From Trichobilharzia szidati (lineage: Eukaryota > Platyhelminthes > Trematoda > Strigeidida > Schistosomatidae), in contig OX235271.1 of assembly GCA_944472155.2 (NCBI GenBank), positions 36,630,633 through 36,694,632 of the forward strand: a stretch of 64,000 nucleotides of DNA. The letters run 5' to 3'. Numbering within the stretch: the stretch's first letter is position 1; every line of letters begins with the position of its first letter. Position numbers and translations under genes: made by a program. This document shows, piece by piece, positions 8,755-19,927 of the stretch. The notes under the pieces were generated by a model that worked only from the letters and a program-made list of their open reading frames with translations, was not told the DNA's origin and did not search any database.

Positions 8755-9200
8755 TCTAATACTCCTCGGTTTCCCAGTGGTTCTCTAATTAATGTCAGCT
8801 TGTGATAAACCTTGAAACCAATCAAATCCCCACAGACTAACACTCATGAAGATTAATCTGATGCTCACCAGTGACTGGCTACAAGACAATGTTCCCTGGA
8901 GTTCCAGTGAGAAGTTGTGACCAGTGGGATCCATCATACTCGGTGTGAGGACAAACACACCCACCGATGACACTGACTAGTAGTCGTGCTAAAATCACGA
9001 ATTCGTAGTAGTTGGAATTCATCAACAACTGGATCGGCTGCCTGTTGCTGCTGAACGGCATACAAGCTGGCTTTGTAACCAGAAGGTCCGGCATTCGAAC
9101 TACTAAAGAGTCCCGAACTTGGACGAAACAGCTGTCCAGTGTATACCCTAGTTTTCTACTGGTTCTCTAATTAATGTCAGCTCGTGATCAAGCCTAAAAC
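8755..9200. repeat. Dispersed tRNA-like repeat, two partial units
   Basis: Phrases CAGTGGTTCTCTAATTAATG, GTCAGCTTGTGATAAACCTG and AACCAGAAGGTCCGGCATTC recur, and the stretch CCGGCATTCGAACTACTAA resembles a tRNA B-box. The family recurs at 5836, 17030, 23150, 26275, 55585 and 60830. The surrounding 8400-9700 holds no recognisable gene. Confidence 0.5.
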
Positions 9201-9775
9201 ACATCAAATCCTTAAAAATTAATTCATAAAAATATGGTTAATTGTCTATTATAGGTAGATTCTGAAAGTATAATAACGGTAATAATATCAATAAAGATAA
9301 CGTGAGTCAACGATTTCAAGGTTAAATGATTCAATAATTCAATGAATAAAAATTCCTTTTCTTTGGTTATCATAATCAATTTTCTTTTTCTTATCGTATG
9401 ACAAACATTCACACTTCTAATAGTGAATAGCTCATGTGACTTTACTATTCTCAAAAAAAAGGCATAACAGTAATAATGTGCAGAACAACTGAAAAAACAA
9501 TTTTCACTGTGTGTTTCTAACAAACTGGATCAAAGAGAGAATACTCACGTGTTGACGAGAATGCGAAAAAAATGATCATGTCTAAAGGTAGTTTAACTAG
9601 CTATAAATCATCAGATTGACTCGGTCATTCTCTATCTATTTAGTTAAAATGTGAATTGATTTTTCAGCATCAAAAATTGTGTTCATCATATAATGAATGA
9701 CATTAGTTTGAAAAAAGCCAATGAAAATCAATTTGCATTCTATCTTCGGCGTTAGATGGTATAATAAGGTGAGTA

Positions 9776-9815
9776 ATATATATATATATATATAATATGT
9801 ATATATATATATATT
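9776..9815. repeat. TA microsatellite
   Basis: An almost pure TA dinucleotide run lies immediately upstream of the RTE fragment at 9830, close to its 5'-truncated end. Confidence 0.9.
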
Positions 9816-9829
9816 TGTGAAAATATATT

Positions 9830-10545
9830 ATGAAAATAACCAACCAACAACAAAAACAGCAGCAACATCCACCGCCAATCACCATCAACGGGAGGGATTG
9901 GAAAGAGGTTACTTCATTCACTTATCTAGGGAGCATTGTCTCAACTACACGAGGAACGGACGAGGATGTCAAATCGAGAATCGGGAAGGCGGGAAACACA
10001 TTCATCAACCTGAAACCAATCTGGAAATCTTCGTCACTCACTCAGCATCAACAACAAAATTCGGATTTCCAATACAAACGTCAAGTCAGTCAGTTCTTCT
10101 ATACGGATCAGAAACTTGGCCAGTGTGTCACAAAGAATATTTCCAACAGCCTGTTGCAGACCTTTATCAACAACTAACGGTCTTCGCTCTATACTGAAGA
10201 TCAGATGGCCGGAAAGTACCACCAACAAGAAACTATGGGAACAAACAAAACAAGAACCAGTTGCCCAACAAATATACAGGAGAAAGTGGAGATGGGTTGG
10301 ACACTCGCTAGCTGAGTAGGCCGTTGGGTGACATCATGCGTCAGGCCAGTGCTCGAGTGGAACCCGAAAGGGAAGTGGCGAGTGGGACGTCCAAGGGTGA
10401 CATGGAGGAGATCGTGTGAAGAAGAGTTGAAACAATATGGACTAACATGGATGCAAGTGAAAAGTACAGCAGAAGACAGAAGCAAGTGGAGACGTGCAGT
10501 TGAAGCCCTATGTTTCACTAGGAACCCAAGGGAACAATAATAATA
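9830..10545 (+). pseudogene. RTE-clade LINE C-terminal fragment (second subfamily), frameshifted
   Basis: The plus-strand frames give ITINGRDWKEVTSFTYLGSI, GTDEDVKSRIGKAGNTFINL, then in other frames VKSVSSSIRIRNLA-like and RRKWRWVGHSLAE, ending GKWRVGRPRVTWRRSCEEEL and SKWRRAVEALCF. This is the post-RT C-terminal region of RTE-type LINEs. It differs from the SR2-like copy next door and matches the degenerate element at 23760-25500. It has several frameshifts and ends in an AATAATAAT tail. It is 5'-truncated and meets the SR2-like LINE tail to tail. Confidence 0.75.
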
Positions 10546-10562
10546 ATACATACATATGAGGT

Positions 10563-13500
10563 AAGGCTGTCTGTCTGTCTGTCTGTTTTCGACATAGAAC
10601 TTTGCACATATGTGCGGCACTTCAAGTCGCCACACTCCCTCCATGTACCACACAAAACAAGAGAAGAAAGTAGGAGAAATGCATAATATAGACAGTAAAC
10701 AGAGGTGTGAGACAAAGGAATAGTAATAACGAAGAACAAAACAGTTTAATTGGAAATCATAAGTCACAAGGAGTGGATGCATCTGCGCTAGCCACTGAGA
10801 ACGATTTTGAGCCATGTCACCAATTGTTTCCAACCATTGGTTTTTACCGTCCCGAGGACCCCAACCAGTCAGGAAGTCTACACCTTCCTACGTGGCTTAG
10901 ACTAACTGTTGTGGATTTCATTGACTGGTGCCATGTTTTCGTTTGACCGCCGCTAGCTCTTTTCCAGCCTGACCCTATATCAGCTAACATTGCCCGTCGA
11001 GGAAGGCGATGACTAGGCATACGTAACACATGTCCCAACCATCTCAGTCGATGTAATTTCACAGTCTCATCGATTGATTTCCCCGCCTTACCTAGCACTC
11101 GACGCCTAACCTCAATATTGCTCACCTTATTATACCACTTCACATGGGAGATAGAACGCAGACACCTATGATCGAAGACAGCTAATCTTTTCATGTCTTC
11201 TGCTCTCAATGGCCAGGTCTCACAGCCATAAAGGAGGACGGAGCGGACTGTTGAGCAGTACACACGCCCTTTGGTCGATAGTCGGATATCGCGTCTACGC
11301 CAGAGACGGCGTAAACTGGCGTATGCGAACCTAGCCCTCTGTATTCGTGCTGATATTTCGTCTGAGATCAACCCGTTGGCACTGGCTGATGGTACTTCCC
11401 AAGTAAGTGAAGCAGTCAACGTGCTCTACCACTTCACTTCCTATTTCTAATCTAGGAGTCGGTGTAGTCCAATCCTGCAGCATCATCTTACATTTTACAG
11501 GGGCGAATCGCATGCCAAACATTCTAAGATTGCAGCTCAAGGTGTTCAGTAGACTCTGCATTTTGTCAGCGTCCTCACCTAGAAGGACTATATCGTCCGC
11601 ATATTCTAAGTCGACGAGATTATTCCCTGGTAGCAAGTCAATCCCTGAGTCGCTGAAGTGACTTAGGGTTAAGTCCATTAGTACATCTATGATGAAATTG
11701 GATAGAAATGGGGATAGTGGGCATCCTTGACGGACGCCACTAGTCGTCACCACTTCAGATGACAACTCGCCATAAGCCCTCACCTGGCTGTATGAGTACG
11801 AGTAGAGTGTCTTAATCAGTGCAATGTATTTTCTCGGCATTCCCTTTACAGCCAAGCATCGCCAGAGAACCTCTCGGTCGACAGAATCGAATACCGCCTT
11901 TAGGTCAAGAAATATAGTGATTGTCGGACGCCGGTAGGAATGCCTACGTTCTAGAATCTGTCGAAGGGTGAAGATATGATCAATACACCCTCTACCTGGC
12001 CTAAAACCTGCCTGGTTTTCTCGTGTTTGTGTCTCCCGAGCACCACTTAATCTACGCAGTATTATTGAGCCTAGGATTTTAGATACTATATTAGTCAAGC
12101 TAATGCCTCTGTGATTGTCACAAGAAGACTCGTCTCCCTTCTTGTATATCGGGGTGATCAGTGACTTACACCAACCCGATGGGACTTCCTCTGATTCCCA
12201 GACGCTGCCTAGAACCTCCGTTAACGCAGACAGTAAACTGTCTCCACCATAATTAAATACCTCTGGAGTCAATCCATCAGGTCCCGCTGCTTTGCCTTGC
12301 TTCAGATTAGTGGCTGCTCTAGTAACCTCAGTTAGGGACGGAGGACCTGTGTCTATATCCCATTCAGGGAGGTGTTGGATGTCCGGCAGGCTAAGTGTGG
12401 ATGTGGGCCAATTAAACTGCTCCTCGTAGTGTTCTTTCCAACGCTCCAGGCGTCTATCCTGGGAGCTAATTATGGTGCCATTTTTTTCAGAGATTGTTTC
12501 GCTTATCATTTGCCTTTTACCACCTGTTTCCCTGATAAGCCTGAATAGTTGTCTGGTGTTGCCTATCGCCGATGCTTTTTCCATCTCTTTCGCCTTTGTC
12601 AACCACCACTGTTCACGGTCCTTGCGGAGACTTTTCGTAAGTTTCCTTTTGTGCAGCTTTCGCTCCTCATTGAATTCGGGGCTCGCCGGAATAAGTCTTC
12701 TAGCATCTATCAGTTCGGATGAGGCAGTCGAAATCCAATGGTTTTTACTCACCTTTGGATTTACCTTATTCACAGCTTTTACAGCTGTATCTATGGCTGA
12801 TTGAATATTCTTCCAGGCTTCTTCAGGGTGAGCGCAGCTGTCGAACTCAGATATGTGTTTAGCTAGTTCTTCCTCAAATAGGGACTTAGTTTGCTGATCG
12901 AGCTGGGGACCTGATAGGTTTAACGCCAGCTGTTTCCTACGTCCGTTCAGTTGTAAGCACACACGAGCGCGGACCAGTGCGTGATCGGTATCTACACACG
13001 TGTTCCAGAAGGAGCGGCAATCTCCTACCGACCCACGCCAACGATAGCTTATTGCTATGTGGTCTATTTGTGTCCAGCGTTGATTTGATGATGGGGGTCG
13101 CCAGGTCAAACAGTGTCTGTCCTTGTGTTTGAAGTTAGTGCTTACAAGAAACAAATGATTATCTGAACAGAACTGTAGGAGACGGTCACCGTTGTCGGTT
13201 CGCTGGCACGGAATTCCGTATGTGCCACCGACATTCTCAGATTGACACAATTTCCCTATTTGAGCATTAAAGTCACCAGCTAAAACGACAATATCTGAGC
13301 GTTTAGCCTTTCGCAGCAAACTAGACAGCTTTTGGTAGAACTCATCCTTCGTTTCATCCGAACTGCAGTCAGTGGGGGCGTAGGCGGAGATTACGAAAAG
13401 GCATCGGCGGGTAGTGCAGTCCTTTCTCCTTTTCACTGATCCGTTCAGACGGACAGCGCACATTCGGCTATCTACCTGGATCCAGTCAAGTAATGTCTTT

Positions 13501-14345
13501 TCTGCCCTAGTACTTAAAGCTATCCCAACACCAGCTAATCCTCGAGAGCTAGCCGTCGCATCTCCTGACACCCTCAAGGTGAATTTTGCAGATTCATCCT
13601 GTTGGCCAGGTGGGGTTAGGTGAATAACCACACTCGGGTCTTTTATGCGTGTTTCTGAAACACAACATACATCAATGGCTCGGGATGCCAGAGTCTCGGC
13701 TAGTGATGCCTGTTGTCCTATTTGGCAAAGTGTCCTAACATTAAATGCCCCTATATGAAATTGGTGGCGTGGCTTTAGGAGACTATCGATGGTGGCTTTT
13801 TGGCTTTCATCGTTATCAGTGCACACAGATTGAAGAGGAAGTGAAGGGCCATCAAGTAGAGGAGTTGCATTGGTAGAAGGAAGGCAAGATAATAGAGATG
13901 AAGATGGATACAAAGATGAGTGAGGATTAGAGAGGTTTTGCGTGCACTTTGGAGTGTGAGGGCGATTGTTACTTCCCGGCTACCCACACCGTGGAAGTTG
14001 GTTGCGTGACCGCAGAGCCCAAGGGACAACTGCTTGAGGCCGGTCACACACGGCCTGTTTTTGTTTGTTCTTTTTTATTTGGTGTGTCTCAGTAGCGTAT
14101 TTATCACTTCTGCCCTGTGACACGGCAGCAGGAAGCGCGGTCGTTGTTAATCCGGGCCCCGACCGATCCGGCATGATATTTTGTGTTTTTGTTTGAGTCA
14201 TGGCATTGGATTGGGTAGCTGCTTTTTGTCTAACCGCTACCCAAACAACCTTTCTGGCATGGTAGGACCTACAGGAACTTAAGTTCCAGCCAGTGTAGCT
14301 CGTTGGGTCATTGCGATATGCAAGCCCGACCACCACGTCAAGGTA
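10563..14345 (-). mobile_element. Nearly complete RTE-clade LINE, SR2-like
   Basis: The element runs on the minus strand from a 5' leader near 14345 to a 3' end near 10563 with a CTGT-repeat tail. Its main ORF (13913-11331) and its C-terminal continuation (11419-10844) are separated by a frameshift between about 11331 and 11419. The 5' region (14336-13980) encodes another open stretch (LAYRNDPTSYTGWNLSSCRS) in a shifted frame. The 3' end also matches the SR2-like tails at 15936-16130 and 20165. Confidence 0.85.
11331..13913 (-). pseudogene. SR2-like endonuclease-reverse transcriptase, frameshifted near its C-terminus
   Basis: This 860-aa ORF drives target-primed reverse transcription of the element. 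The apurinic/apyrimidinic-like endonuclease occupies about residues 50-310, with FNVRTL, SETRIKD, SAYAPTD, AGDFNAQIG and TDHALVRA all in place. The RT occupies about 480-790: KAAGPDGLTPEVF, PIYKKGDESSCDNHRGISL, motif A FLDLKAVFDSVD (usual Ala is Val), motif B SGVRQGCPLSPFL and motif C LEYADDIVLL. The remaining C-terminal part ([42 protein letters not shown]) lies in the frame of 11419-10844, so one indel disrupts an otherwise well-kept protein. It is the youngest-looking LINE in the window after the chimeric LTR element. Confidence 0.85.
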
Positions 14346-14604
14346 GCAGCTTTCGGTCGGGCTTATGCCTTATGAGGTAAGACATAAAGTGTTAGGCAAC
14401 GAGGGTAAGTCAGTCAATCGATGAGGTTGTCAAGGTGAATTGATTGAGATGGCAAGAACACGTGTTGCTTATTCCAAGCCCTTGCCTACCTTGCAAGGGC
14501 AACATTAGCTGATGTAGGAGTTAAGTTGGAAAGGAGTTAAGGATGGTCAAATCAAAGCCTGGAATAAATCCATTACATCTTTGACATCTTTTTTTTATTA
14601 TAGC

Positions 14605-14780
14605 TTGAAACCACACAGTATTTTTGGTACAAGTATGGAAATTTCAGCATATGATATCGGTAGCGCAAATTTTGCAGGCCGACCATAGATATCAGGTGTG
14701 CATCGGCAGGGGATCGAATCCCGGACCATATGCATAGTCGGCGAGAGTCCTAACCGCTGTACTACCGACGCACATTTGGT
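14605..14780 (-). mobile_element. tRNA-derived SINE (Sm-alpha-like)
   Basis: The reverse strand reads TGCGTCGGTAGTACAGCGGT (A-box-like), TCTCGCCGACTATGCATATG and GGGATTCGATCCCCTGCCGA (B-box-like), the tRNA-like head of a family present at 15890, 56485, 59318 and 63835. It is inserted in the RTE fragment. Confidence 0.75.
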
Positions 14781-14875
14781 TTCAGCCAGCCACGTAAGAA
14801 GGAGTAGACTGCTTGGCTGGCTAGCTGGGGTCTTCAATATTCAAAGAACCAATGGCTTGAGACTATTGGTGATAT

Positions 14876-15196
14876 TGTGGTGAGAGCTGGCTGCTAGCCA
14901 GATTGGCAGACAGTGATTTACGTAAACGTTTATGTCCCAAATATTAGTCATGTGAAAACAAGAACAAAGACTGATAGCAGACTGTGCGTAGGCGGATGCA
15001 ACTAGCAGATAGATGATCTGATATTCAAGAAACAGCCACAAAGAGATGAAAGACTAACTTTTAGTGAGAAACAACCAATCAGAAGACTGTGTTTGTCTGC
15101 TAACAATAATCTATGATAATGTACATGAAAATCTATAAATGTGTTGATTTCCATAATAAACGATCTGTTGCCTGACTCTTGCCTTCTATTGTTACA
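14876..15196 (+). repeat. Solo LTR A (TGTGG...TTACA) with ATAT target duplication
   Basis: This 321-bp block begins TGTGGTGAGAGCTG and ends CTATTGTTACA. ATAT flanks it on both sides (14872-14875 and 15197-15200), and removing the block restores the RTE 3' sequence GGTGATATGACTCTAAAT. It carries AATAAACGATCTGTTGCCTG near the 3' end, shared with the LTR at 16579-16921. No internal domain remains, so it is a solo LTR. Confidence 0.8.
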
Positions 15197-15556
15197 ATAT
15201 GACTCTAAATCCTTCTCAGTAGCGCAGATCCATTTACTTTTTGTGATCTCCTGTATCCATTATACCCTTCTGTTTTCCCCCATTACTGTTCTCTCTCTCT
15301 CACTCGTTAAAATTTTCCTCCCATTACAGTTCTTTACAATTTTCCTTTTCTTTTCTGTAGCTTTGGTTTGTGTCAACTTGAACTGTTACACCTCTGTGCA
15401 AAGTTCCACATTGAAATTCAGTCAATTAGTTAGAGCTGTAAATGTATAGTTATAAAATACAAATACAGAGTGTGAGATAGTTTTTTTCTAATATGAGATT
15501 TTTAAGGATGCTGTTTTAGCCTAGTGGTTATTCCACACAAAAAATACAAACACTAT

Positions 15557-15862
15557 TGTGGTGGTGTGAATATTTTTTTCACAAATTCCCACAGTTCACT
15601 ACAGCATTAGCAACAAAATACCATATATATCTACTTGAACATTCTGTTTGTTGCTAGATTCAGAATACTCTTTTCCCACAGTTCATAACTGCTTTAGCAA
15701 CAGAATACTATATTACTATGTATTTGAACATTCTATTTCATGCTGCTTAATGTAAGCCAAAATCACAAGCTCAGTGATTGATTGGTTAACGAATATAAAC
15801 AACAGCGGTTTGATTAATGGAAAAGATATCTTGGCTTCCGCGTCTTGCTTTCTGCTGTTACA
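15557..15862 (+). repeat. Solo LTR C, related to A and B, with internal duplication
   Basis: It begins TGTGGTGGTGTGAATA and ends CTTTCTGCTGTTACA, matching both ends of LTRs A and B. Two imperfect tandem copies of about 70 bp (15589-15656 and 15675-15744, both CCCACAGTTCA...CATTCT) lie inside. The target duplication is not clear. Confidence 0.6.
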
Positions 15863-15889
15863 CTAACACTGGGGTAACACACATGCATT

Positions 15890-16330
15890 TTTTTTCCTTC
15901 ACGTTCCCCAGTGAAACATAGGGCTTCAAGCTAGTTTCATGATTTCCAATGAAACTGTTTTGTTCTTCGTTATTACTATTCCTTTGTCTCACACCTCTGT
16001 TTACTGTCTATACTATGCATTTCTCCTACTTTCTTCTGTTGCTTTGTGTGCTACGCGGATAGAGTATGGCGACTTGAACTGCCGCACATATGTGCAAAGT
16101 TCTATGTCGAAAACCGACCGACCGACCAACCTTCAAGCTAGTGGCTTGAAGTTTCTGTAGCAGTGTTTATTTTTACAGGATGGGGTTTCTAGCCTCATGC
16201 CCAACCTTTTCTCTTCACCAGCATTATTTCTGGCTTAGCGAGGTAAAGGAGTGCGTCGGCCGGGGATCGAACCCCGAACCATGTGCATGGTCGGCGAGCG
16301 TTCTAACGGCTATGCCACCGACGCACATGC
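15890..16330 (-). mobile_element. Sm-alpha-like SINE interrupted by an SR2-like 3' tail
   Basis: On the minus strand it runs from the tRNA-like head (TGCGTCGGTGGCATAGCCGT, near 16330) through GAGGCTAGAAACCCCATCCTG to the tail CCCTATGTTTCACTGGGGAA near 15900. The insert at 15936-16130 is flanked by a 12-bp duplication. Confidence 0.8.
15936..16130 (+). mobile_element. 5'-truncated SR2-like LINE tail with 12-bp target duplication
   Basis: This is a 3' untranslated sequence in plus orientation (CTTCGTTATTACTATTCC, CACATATGTGCAAAGTTCTA, CCGACCGACCGACC) identical in layout to the 3' end of the copy at 10563-14345. CTTCAAGCTAGT occurs at 15924-15935 and again at 16131-16142, the hallmark of target-primed insertion into the SINE. 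Confidence 0.8.
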
Positions 16331-16578
16331 ATAAATTGAGAAAATTTTACCTTGAGTTATTATACACATCTATTCATGCTACAATTCAAATTACTCTGGC
16401 AACTGAATCTGTTAGGAACTATTTGTAATATGAATAAAAGATAAGCGTCCTTCTATGGTTCTGTTTGGAAGTCTACAAACTTAATTCAGCAGGTAAGATA
16501 TAAAAATGAATCATTGAGCAGTTACCTACTCGAATTCAACCTAAACAAGATACATTTCCCAATCGGTTCAATCATATT

Positions 16579-16921
16579 GTAACGACAGAAGACAAGGGCC
16601 AGGCAACAGATCGTTTATTGAGAAAATCAAAAGGTATTTATACATTTTTATTTGCATTATTATTAGCGTTATTGCTAGCGGAGAAGATCAACCTCTTATG
16701 ATTGGTTGTTTTCTTGCTGAAGGTTATTCTGGTATCTCTTTGTGGCTGTTTCTCAGAATATCAAGTCACATATCTGTGAATCATATTTCCACCATTGGAC
16801 TCCACTGTGATTGGCTCAAGGTTAAGCTTTATTATTGTTCTCCTTATGACCCTGATTTGGGACGTGAACATTGACGTAAATTGTTGTCTACAATTTTGGC
16901 TTGCAGACAGCTCTCACCACA
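16579..16921 (-). repeat. Solo LTR B (minus orientation)
   Basis: The reverse complement begins TGTGGTGAGAGCTG and ends TCTGTCGTTACA. It shares AGAAACAGCCACAAAGAGAT and AATAAACGATCTGTTGCCTG with LTR A. It is 343 bp with no internal domain. The flanks CATAT and ATGTG are not a convincing duplication. Confidence 0.75.
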
Positions 16922-17029
16922 ATGTGATCAAAGCTAAAGAGTTCTACCAAAACTGTATCGTCAGTCCAGCATGAACAATTTCTCCTAACACCATGAAAAT
17001 TTTCAACAGTGAGTTTATAGGGATTTGGT

Positions 17030-17240
17030 ATGTTATGTTAAGTACTCACTCTCCAGGATTCAAACCCATAATCGAATAACCTAAGAGCCTGTCTTGTAAC
17101 CGGAAGGCCCTGAGTTCGGTCATTGTTGGTGGGTCGCTACTGCTGAAGAGTCCCAAAGCACTAAGATGAAATAGCTGTTCAGTAGTACTCTTTGGTTTTC
17201 AACGGTTCTCTAACTTATATCAATCCATGATCAAACCTGA
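17030..17240. repeat. Dispersed tRNA-like repeat
   Basis: It has CCTGTCTTGTAACCGGAAGG, GTTGGTGGGTCGCTACTGCT and AACGGTTCTCTAACTTATAT, the phrases defining the family listed at 5836 and 55585. The following 17240-17640 contains no recognisable gene. Confidence 0.5.
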
Positions 17241-17638
17241 ACCATAAAAACTATTTCAAAATGATTGGAGGTAATCAACAGGAGATCTTAAACCTAGTTT
17301 TCATACTTGTTGGTACTAATTAACAAATCCGTGTTACTTTGATAAAGCTATTAGCATTAAACAGCGAAATGTCAGTGAAGCCAACATCGTTTTGTTTTTC
17401 ATACATTAAGAAATACAAAAACTTTTATTATAATGAATCATATATAACTTATGTCTAAATTTTTTTCAAACTATTAAATGTGAACTCGGTTTGGACATAT
17501 GTAATTCAAACCCGTGTTACCCAACGCTGCAGAGACACAGAAGATGTCATTGAGTTTGCAGTACTATAATGGAAAGATTGATACATCGCTACAGAATGAA
17601 AAATATTCATTCAGATATCTATAAAATACAAAATAAGT

Positions 17639-17683
17639 GAGCAAAGAATATTCTTTTCGATAAATTCCTCTTCTGGCTCTGCA

Positions 17684-17714
<31 letters not shown>

Positions 17715-19355
17715 TTATATACATAGAATATTCTAGATTAGTAGCCATATTATTATTTTCTTAAAACACTAATATTGATATTGACTACTAATCTAGAATA
17801 TTATATGTATATAAACATAATAATAATAATTTGCTTTATTTCAAAAACAGTACTTGTGATACAGAATGGAATTCTCAGCATTTTTACTAAACTATTGCAT
17901 CCAGTTAGTACATTATCAATAAATAGAACTTTACATAGATTAAGGAAATCTCAGTTCATTACGACAACAACATCTTGGCATGTCGGTAGCAAAGCCAAAG
18001 CTGAACAGTGTTTGAAGGTGTTAGAAAAGTAGGTGCTGTCGTATTTACTGGCGTAAGTGGAAGAAAGAAACAAGGCAGCACATAACGGAAACAGGAAACG
18101 AGAGAGAGAAAAGGAAAAGAAAGAAGGAAAATGTTGTACCTATAAATGATATGAGTTGGAAAGACGAGGTCCAGTTGTACTACTGACTATTTAATGAATT
18201 ATAGGTGTCACGCCTAATACTTTCTTTATCGCACAGAGCACGAGCTAAGTAGGGTATGGTTGAGGTTTTGTACTTGCCGGTGCGAGCATTATAGTTTTCT
18301 ATATAGGCTTCTGATTTTGCCTGATGAGATGCAAGGGGAGAGTAGTGAGTGAAGAGGGTGGTGTGAGTTACATAAAATGGATTTAGCCCATTTTTCACAT
18401 GAGTCCATGTGCCTGTCAACCAGAACATTAACAAGCTGGTTAAGTGGCACGTTGTTTACCCTGCCGACAACCTTCAACATCCTGCGTAATATGTTATAGT
18501 CTTTCTTCAGTAGCCCGGGAAAAACTAAGGGGGAACAATAGAGAATAATAGGCAGAATGCGAGAATTAACGAATTGTAGGAGTAAGGGTTGGGTCATACC
18601 AGAATGTTTTAACTTCTTGATGTAGAAGGTAAGACGGAATATTTTCTTAGAGATTGCTAAGATATGAGACGACCAGGAGAGATCAGCAGACAGAATGACA
18701 CCTAGTTATTTAATTTCCGATTTGGTTTCTATTTCAGTGCCGTCTATGTTGCACACCTCGTGAGAGCCAACCAGTTTGTTTAGGTCGGATTTATGCCTAA
18801 AGGTGAAATTGACTGTTTGGCATTTGGAGGGGTTTAGGGTGAGATCGTTTTCCTTGGACCACTGGCTGATTTCTGACAGAAAGCCATTAAGTTTAGAGCA
18901 GTCACTTTGACATTTGACAGGCAAAGATACAGACAGATCGTCAGCATATTTAACAAAATTAATGTCATTTGAAGATGGTAAGTCATGTAGAAAGAAAGAA
19001 AAGAGAAGTGGGGAGAGTACAACACCTTGTGGGACACCAGCTTCAGTGAGCGCAGCAGAGGAGGATTTAACTTTGTATACGGTGTACTGCATTCTGTTAG
19101 AGAAGTAGGAATGCAGCCAGTTAGTGACCCAGGACTCAATTTTTGTCACAGAGGGCTTATTTAGCAAGAGACATCTAGGTACAGAGTCGAAAGGAGAAGT
19201 GAAGTCGAGAAACGTGCAGCGGGCATATTTGGCACCTTTATCTAATGATGAGACGATACTGTTGTGTAAGACGGCTGCAGCGTCTAAAGTGCTCCTACCA
19301 TATATATAATTGTAGAGCCAGAAGAGGAATTTATCGAAAAGAATATTTTTTGCTC
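17639..19355. mobile_element. Unit bounded by 55-bp inverted repeats, containing a LINE fragment
   Basis: The segment 17639-17693 and the reverse complement of 19301-19355 differ at about two positions (both contain AATATTCTTTTCGATAAATT and CCTCTTCTGGCTCT). A second inverted pair lies just inside on the left (17711-17750 with 17778-17818). The interior is TA repeat plus a minus-strand CR1-type LINE fragment. The simplest reading is a MITE-like element that received a LINE insertion. Related arms occur at 21741-22000. Confidence 0.65.
17818..19299 (-). pseudogene. CR1/Jockey-type LINE, 5'-truncated RT fragment
   Basis: The minus strand encodes RT fragments: WVTNWLHSYFSNRMQYTVYK, motif B GVPQGVVLSPLLFSFFLHDL, motif C NFVKYADDLSVSL and NPSKCQTVNFTF (19167-18706), then in another frame MTQPLLLQFVNSRILPIILY and LLKKDYNILRRMLKVVGRV (18597-18289). 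The 3' untranslated end reads GCTGAGAATTCCATTCTGTA and finishes in ATTATTATTA at about 17818. It is closely related to the longer copy at 38755-42255. Motif B Gly is normal here. Confidence 0.8.
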
Positions 19356-19624
19356 AATTATTTTGTTTTTATCGAGTGACAAATGTCATACTGTCTAGCC
19401 TCTTAGTGTCAATTGAATTCTGTTAGTTAAGATAATATAAGATATTTGAAGATAATCAACTGGAAACCGTGGAAAAATGCTTTGTTTTACCAGACAACTA
19501 TTTCTCCTTACAGATTTATCATTTTCAGACAAAGTTAATGAGATGCGAAACTGAACGGCGAAGAAAAAAAATAAAATAAAACAGCGTTGCTTCAAATTAT
19601 GGTTAACTTCACTAGATAAGCATG

Positions 19625-19800
19625 AATGGTTCAGCAGTAGAATGAATGCGCTTGTCAACTACACCTCACGTGGTTCAGGGTTCGACGCCTGATCGACGCA
19701 TTCCTAAAATCTCGATAAGCCTGTGGTAAGGCCGATAAAAGGGGGGAAACTGGGCGTGAAGCTAGCAACCCCACCCTGTAGAAAGAAATAAAATCACTGT
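19625..19800 (+). mobile_element. Divergent Sm-alpha-like SINE
   Basis: The tRNA-like head is degraded but GGTTCAGGGTTCGACGCCTG remains, followed by the body GTGAAGCTAGCAACCCCACC and TGTAGAAAGAAATAAAATCA. It lies within an intron of the minus-strand gene. Confidence 0.6.
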
Positions 19801-19927
19801 TACAAAAACTTTAAAGCGCTAGCTTGGAGTCTTATGTTCCAATCGGAAGGTTCAGCCGACATCTTCAAAATCAACAAAAATTATCAAGAAGGCAACAACT
19901 ATAATAGAAGAAGAAGGAGAAACTTAC

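Larger units (their letters stand above)
14380..15440 (+). mobile_element. Old RTE-clade LINE 3' portion, interrupted by a SINE and a solo LTR
   Basis: The plus-strand pieces are 14380-14600 (KVLGNEGKSVN, then WARTRV-type LRWPGHV remnant, SITSLTS), 14785-14875 (related to GSSGSRNQWLETI) and 15201-15440 (3' untranslated part ending in the AAAGTTCCACATTGAAAT region). These match in order the copy at 22440-22990. The first gap is filled by a minus-strand SINE and the second by an LTR at 14876-15196 with a 4-bp duplication. Confidence 0.7.

Noticed and set aside
9817..10197. 126-codon plus-strand ORF overlapping the RTE fragment
   Set aside because: It is another frame of the RTE C-terminal region. 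The frame starting at 9830 carries the family motifs.
10201..10833. 210-codon minus-strand ORF
   Set aside because: It spans the tail-to-tail junction of two LINEs, mostly 3' untranslated sequence and antisense of the RTE C-terminus, and has no domain.
14690..14775. Possible tRNA genes at SINE heads (also 16250, 56490, 59320, 63840)
   Set aside because: A- and B-box-like sequences are present but cloverleaf pairing is poor and each is followed by the same SINE body, so they are retroposons, not tRNA genes.
15589..15744. Two tandem repeats considered as a CRISPR-like array
   Set aside because: There are only two imperfect copies inside an LTR in a eukaryotic context, with no spacers.
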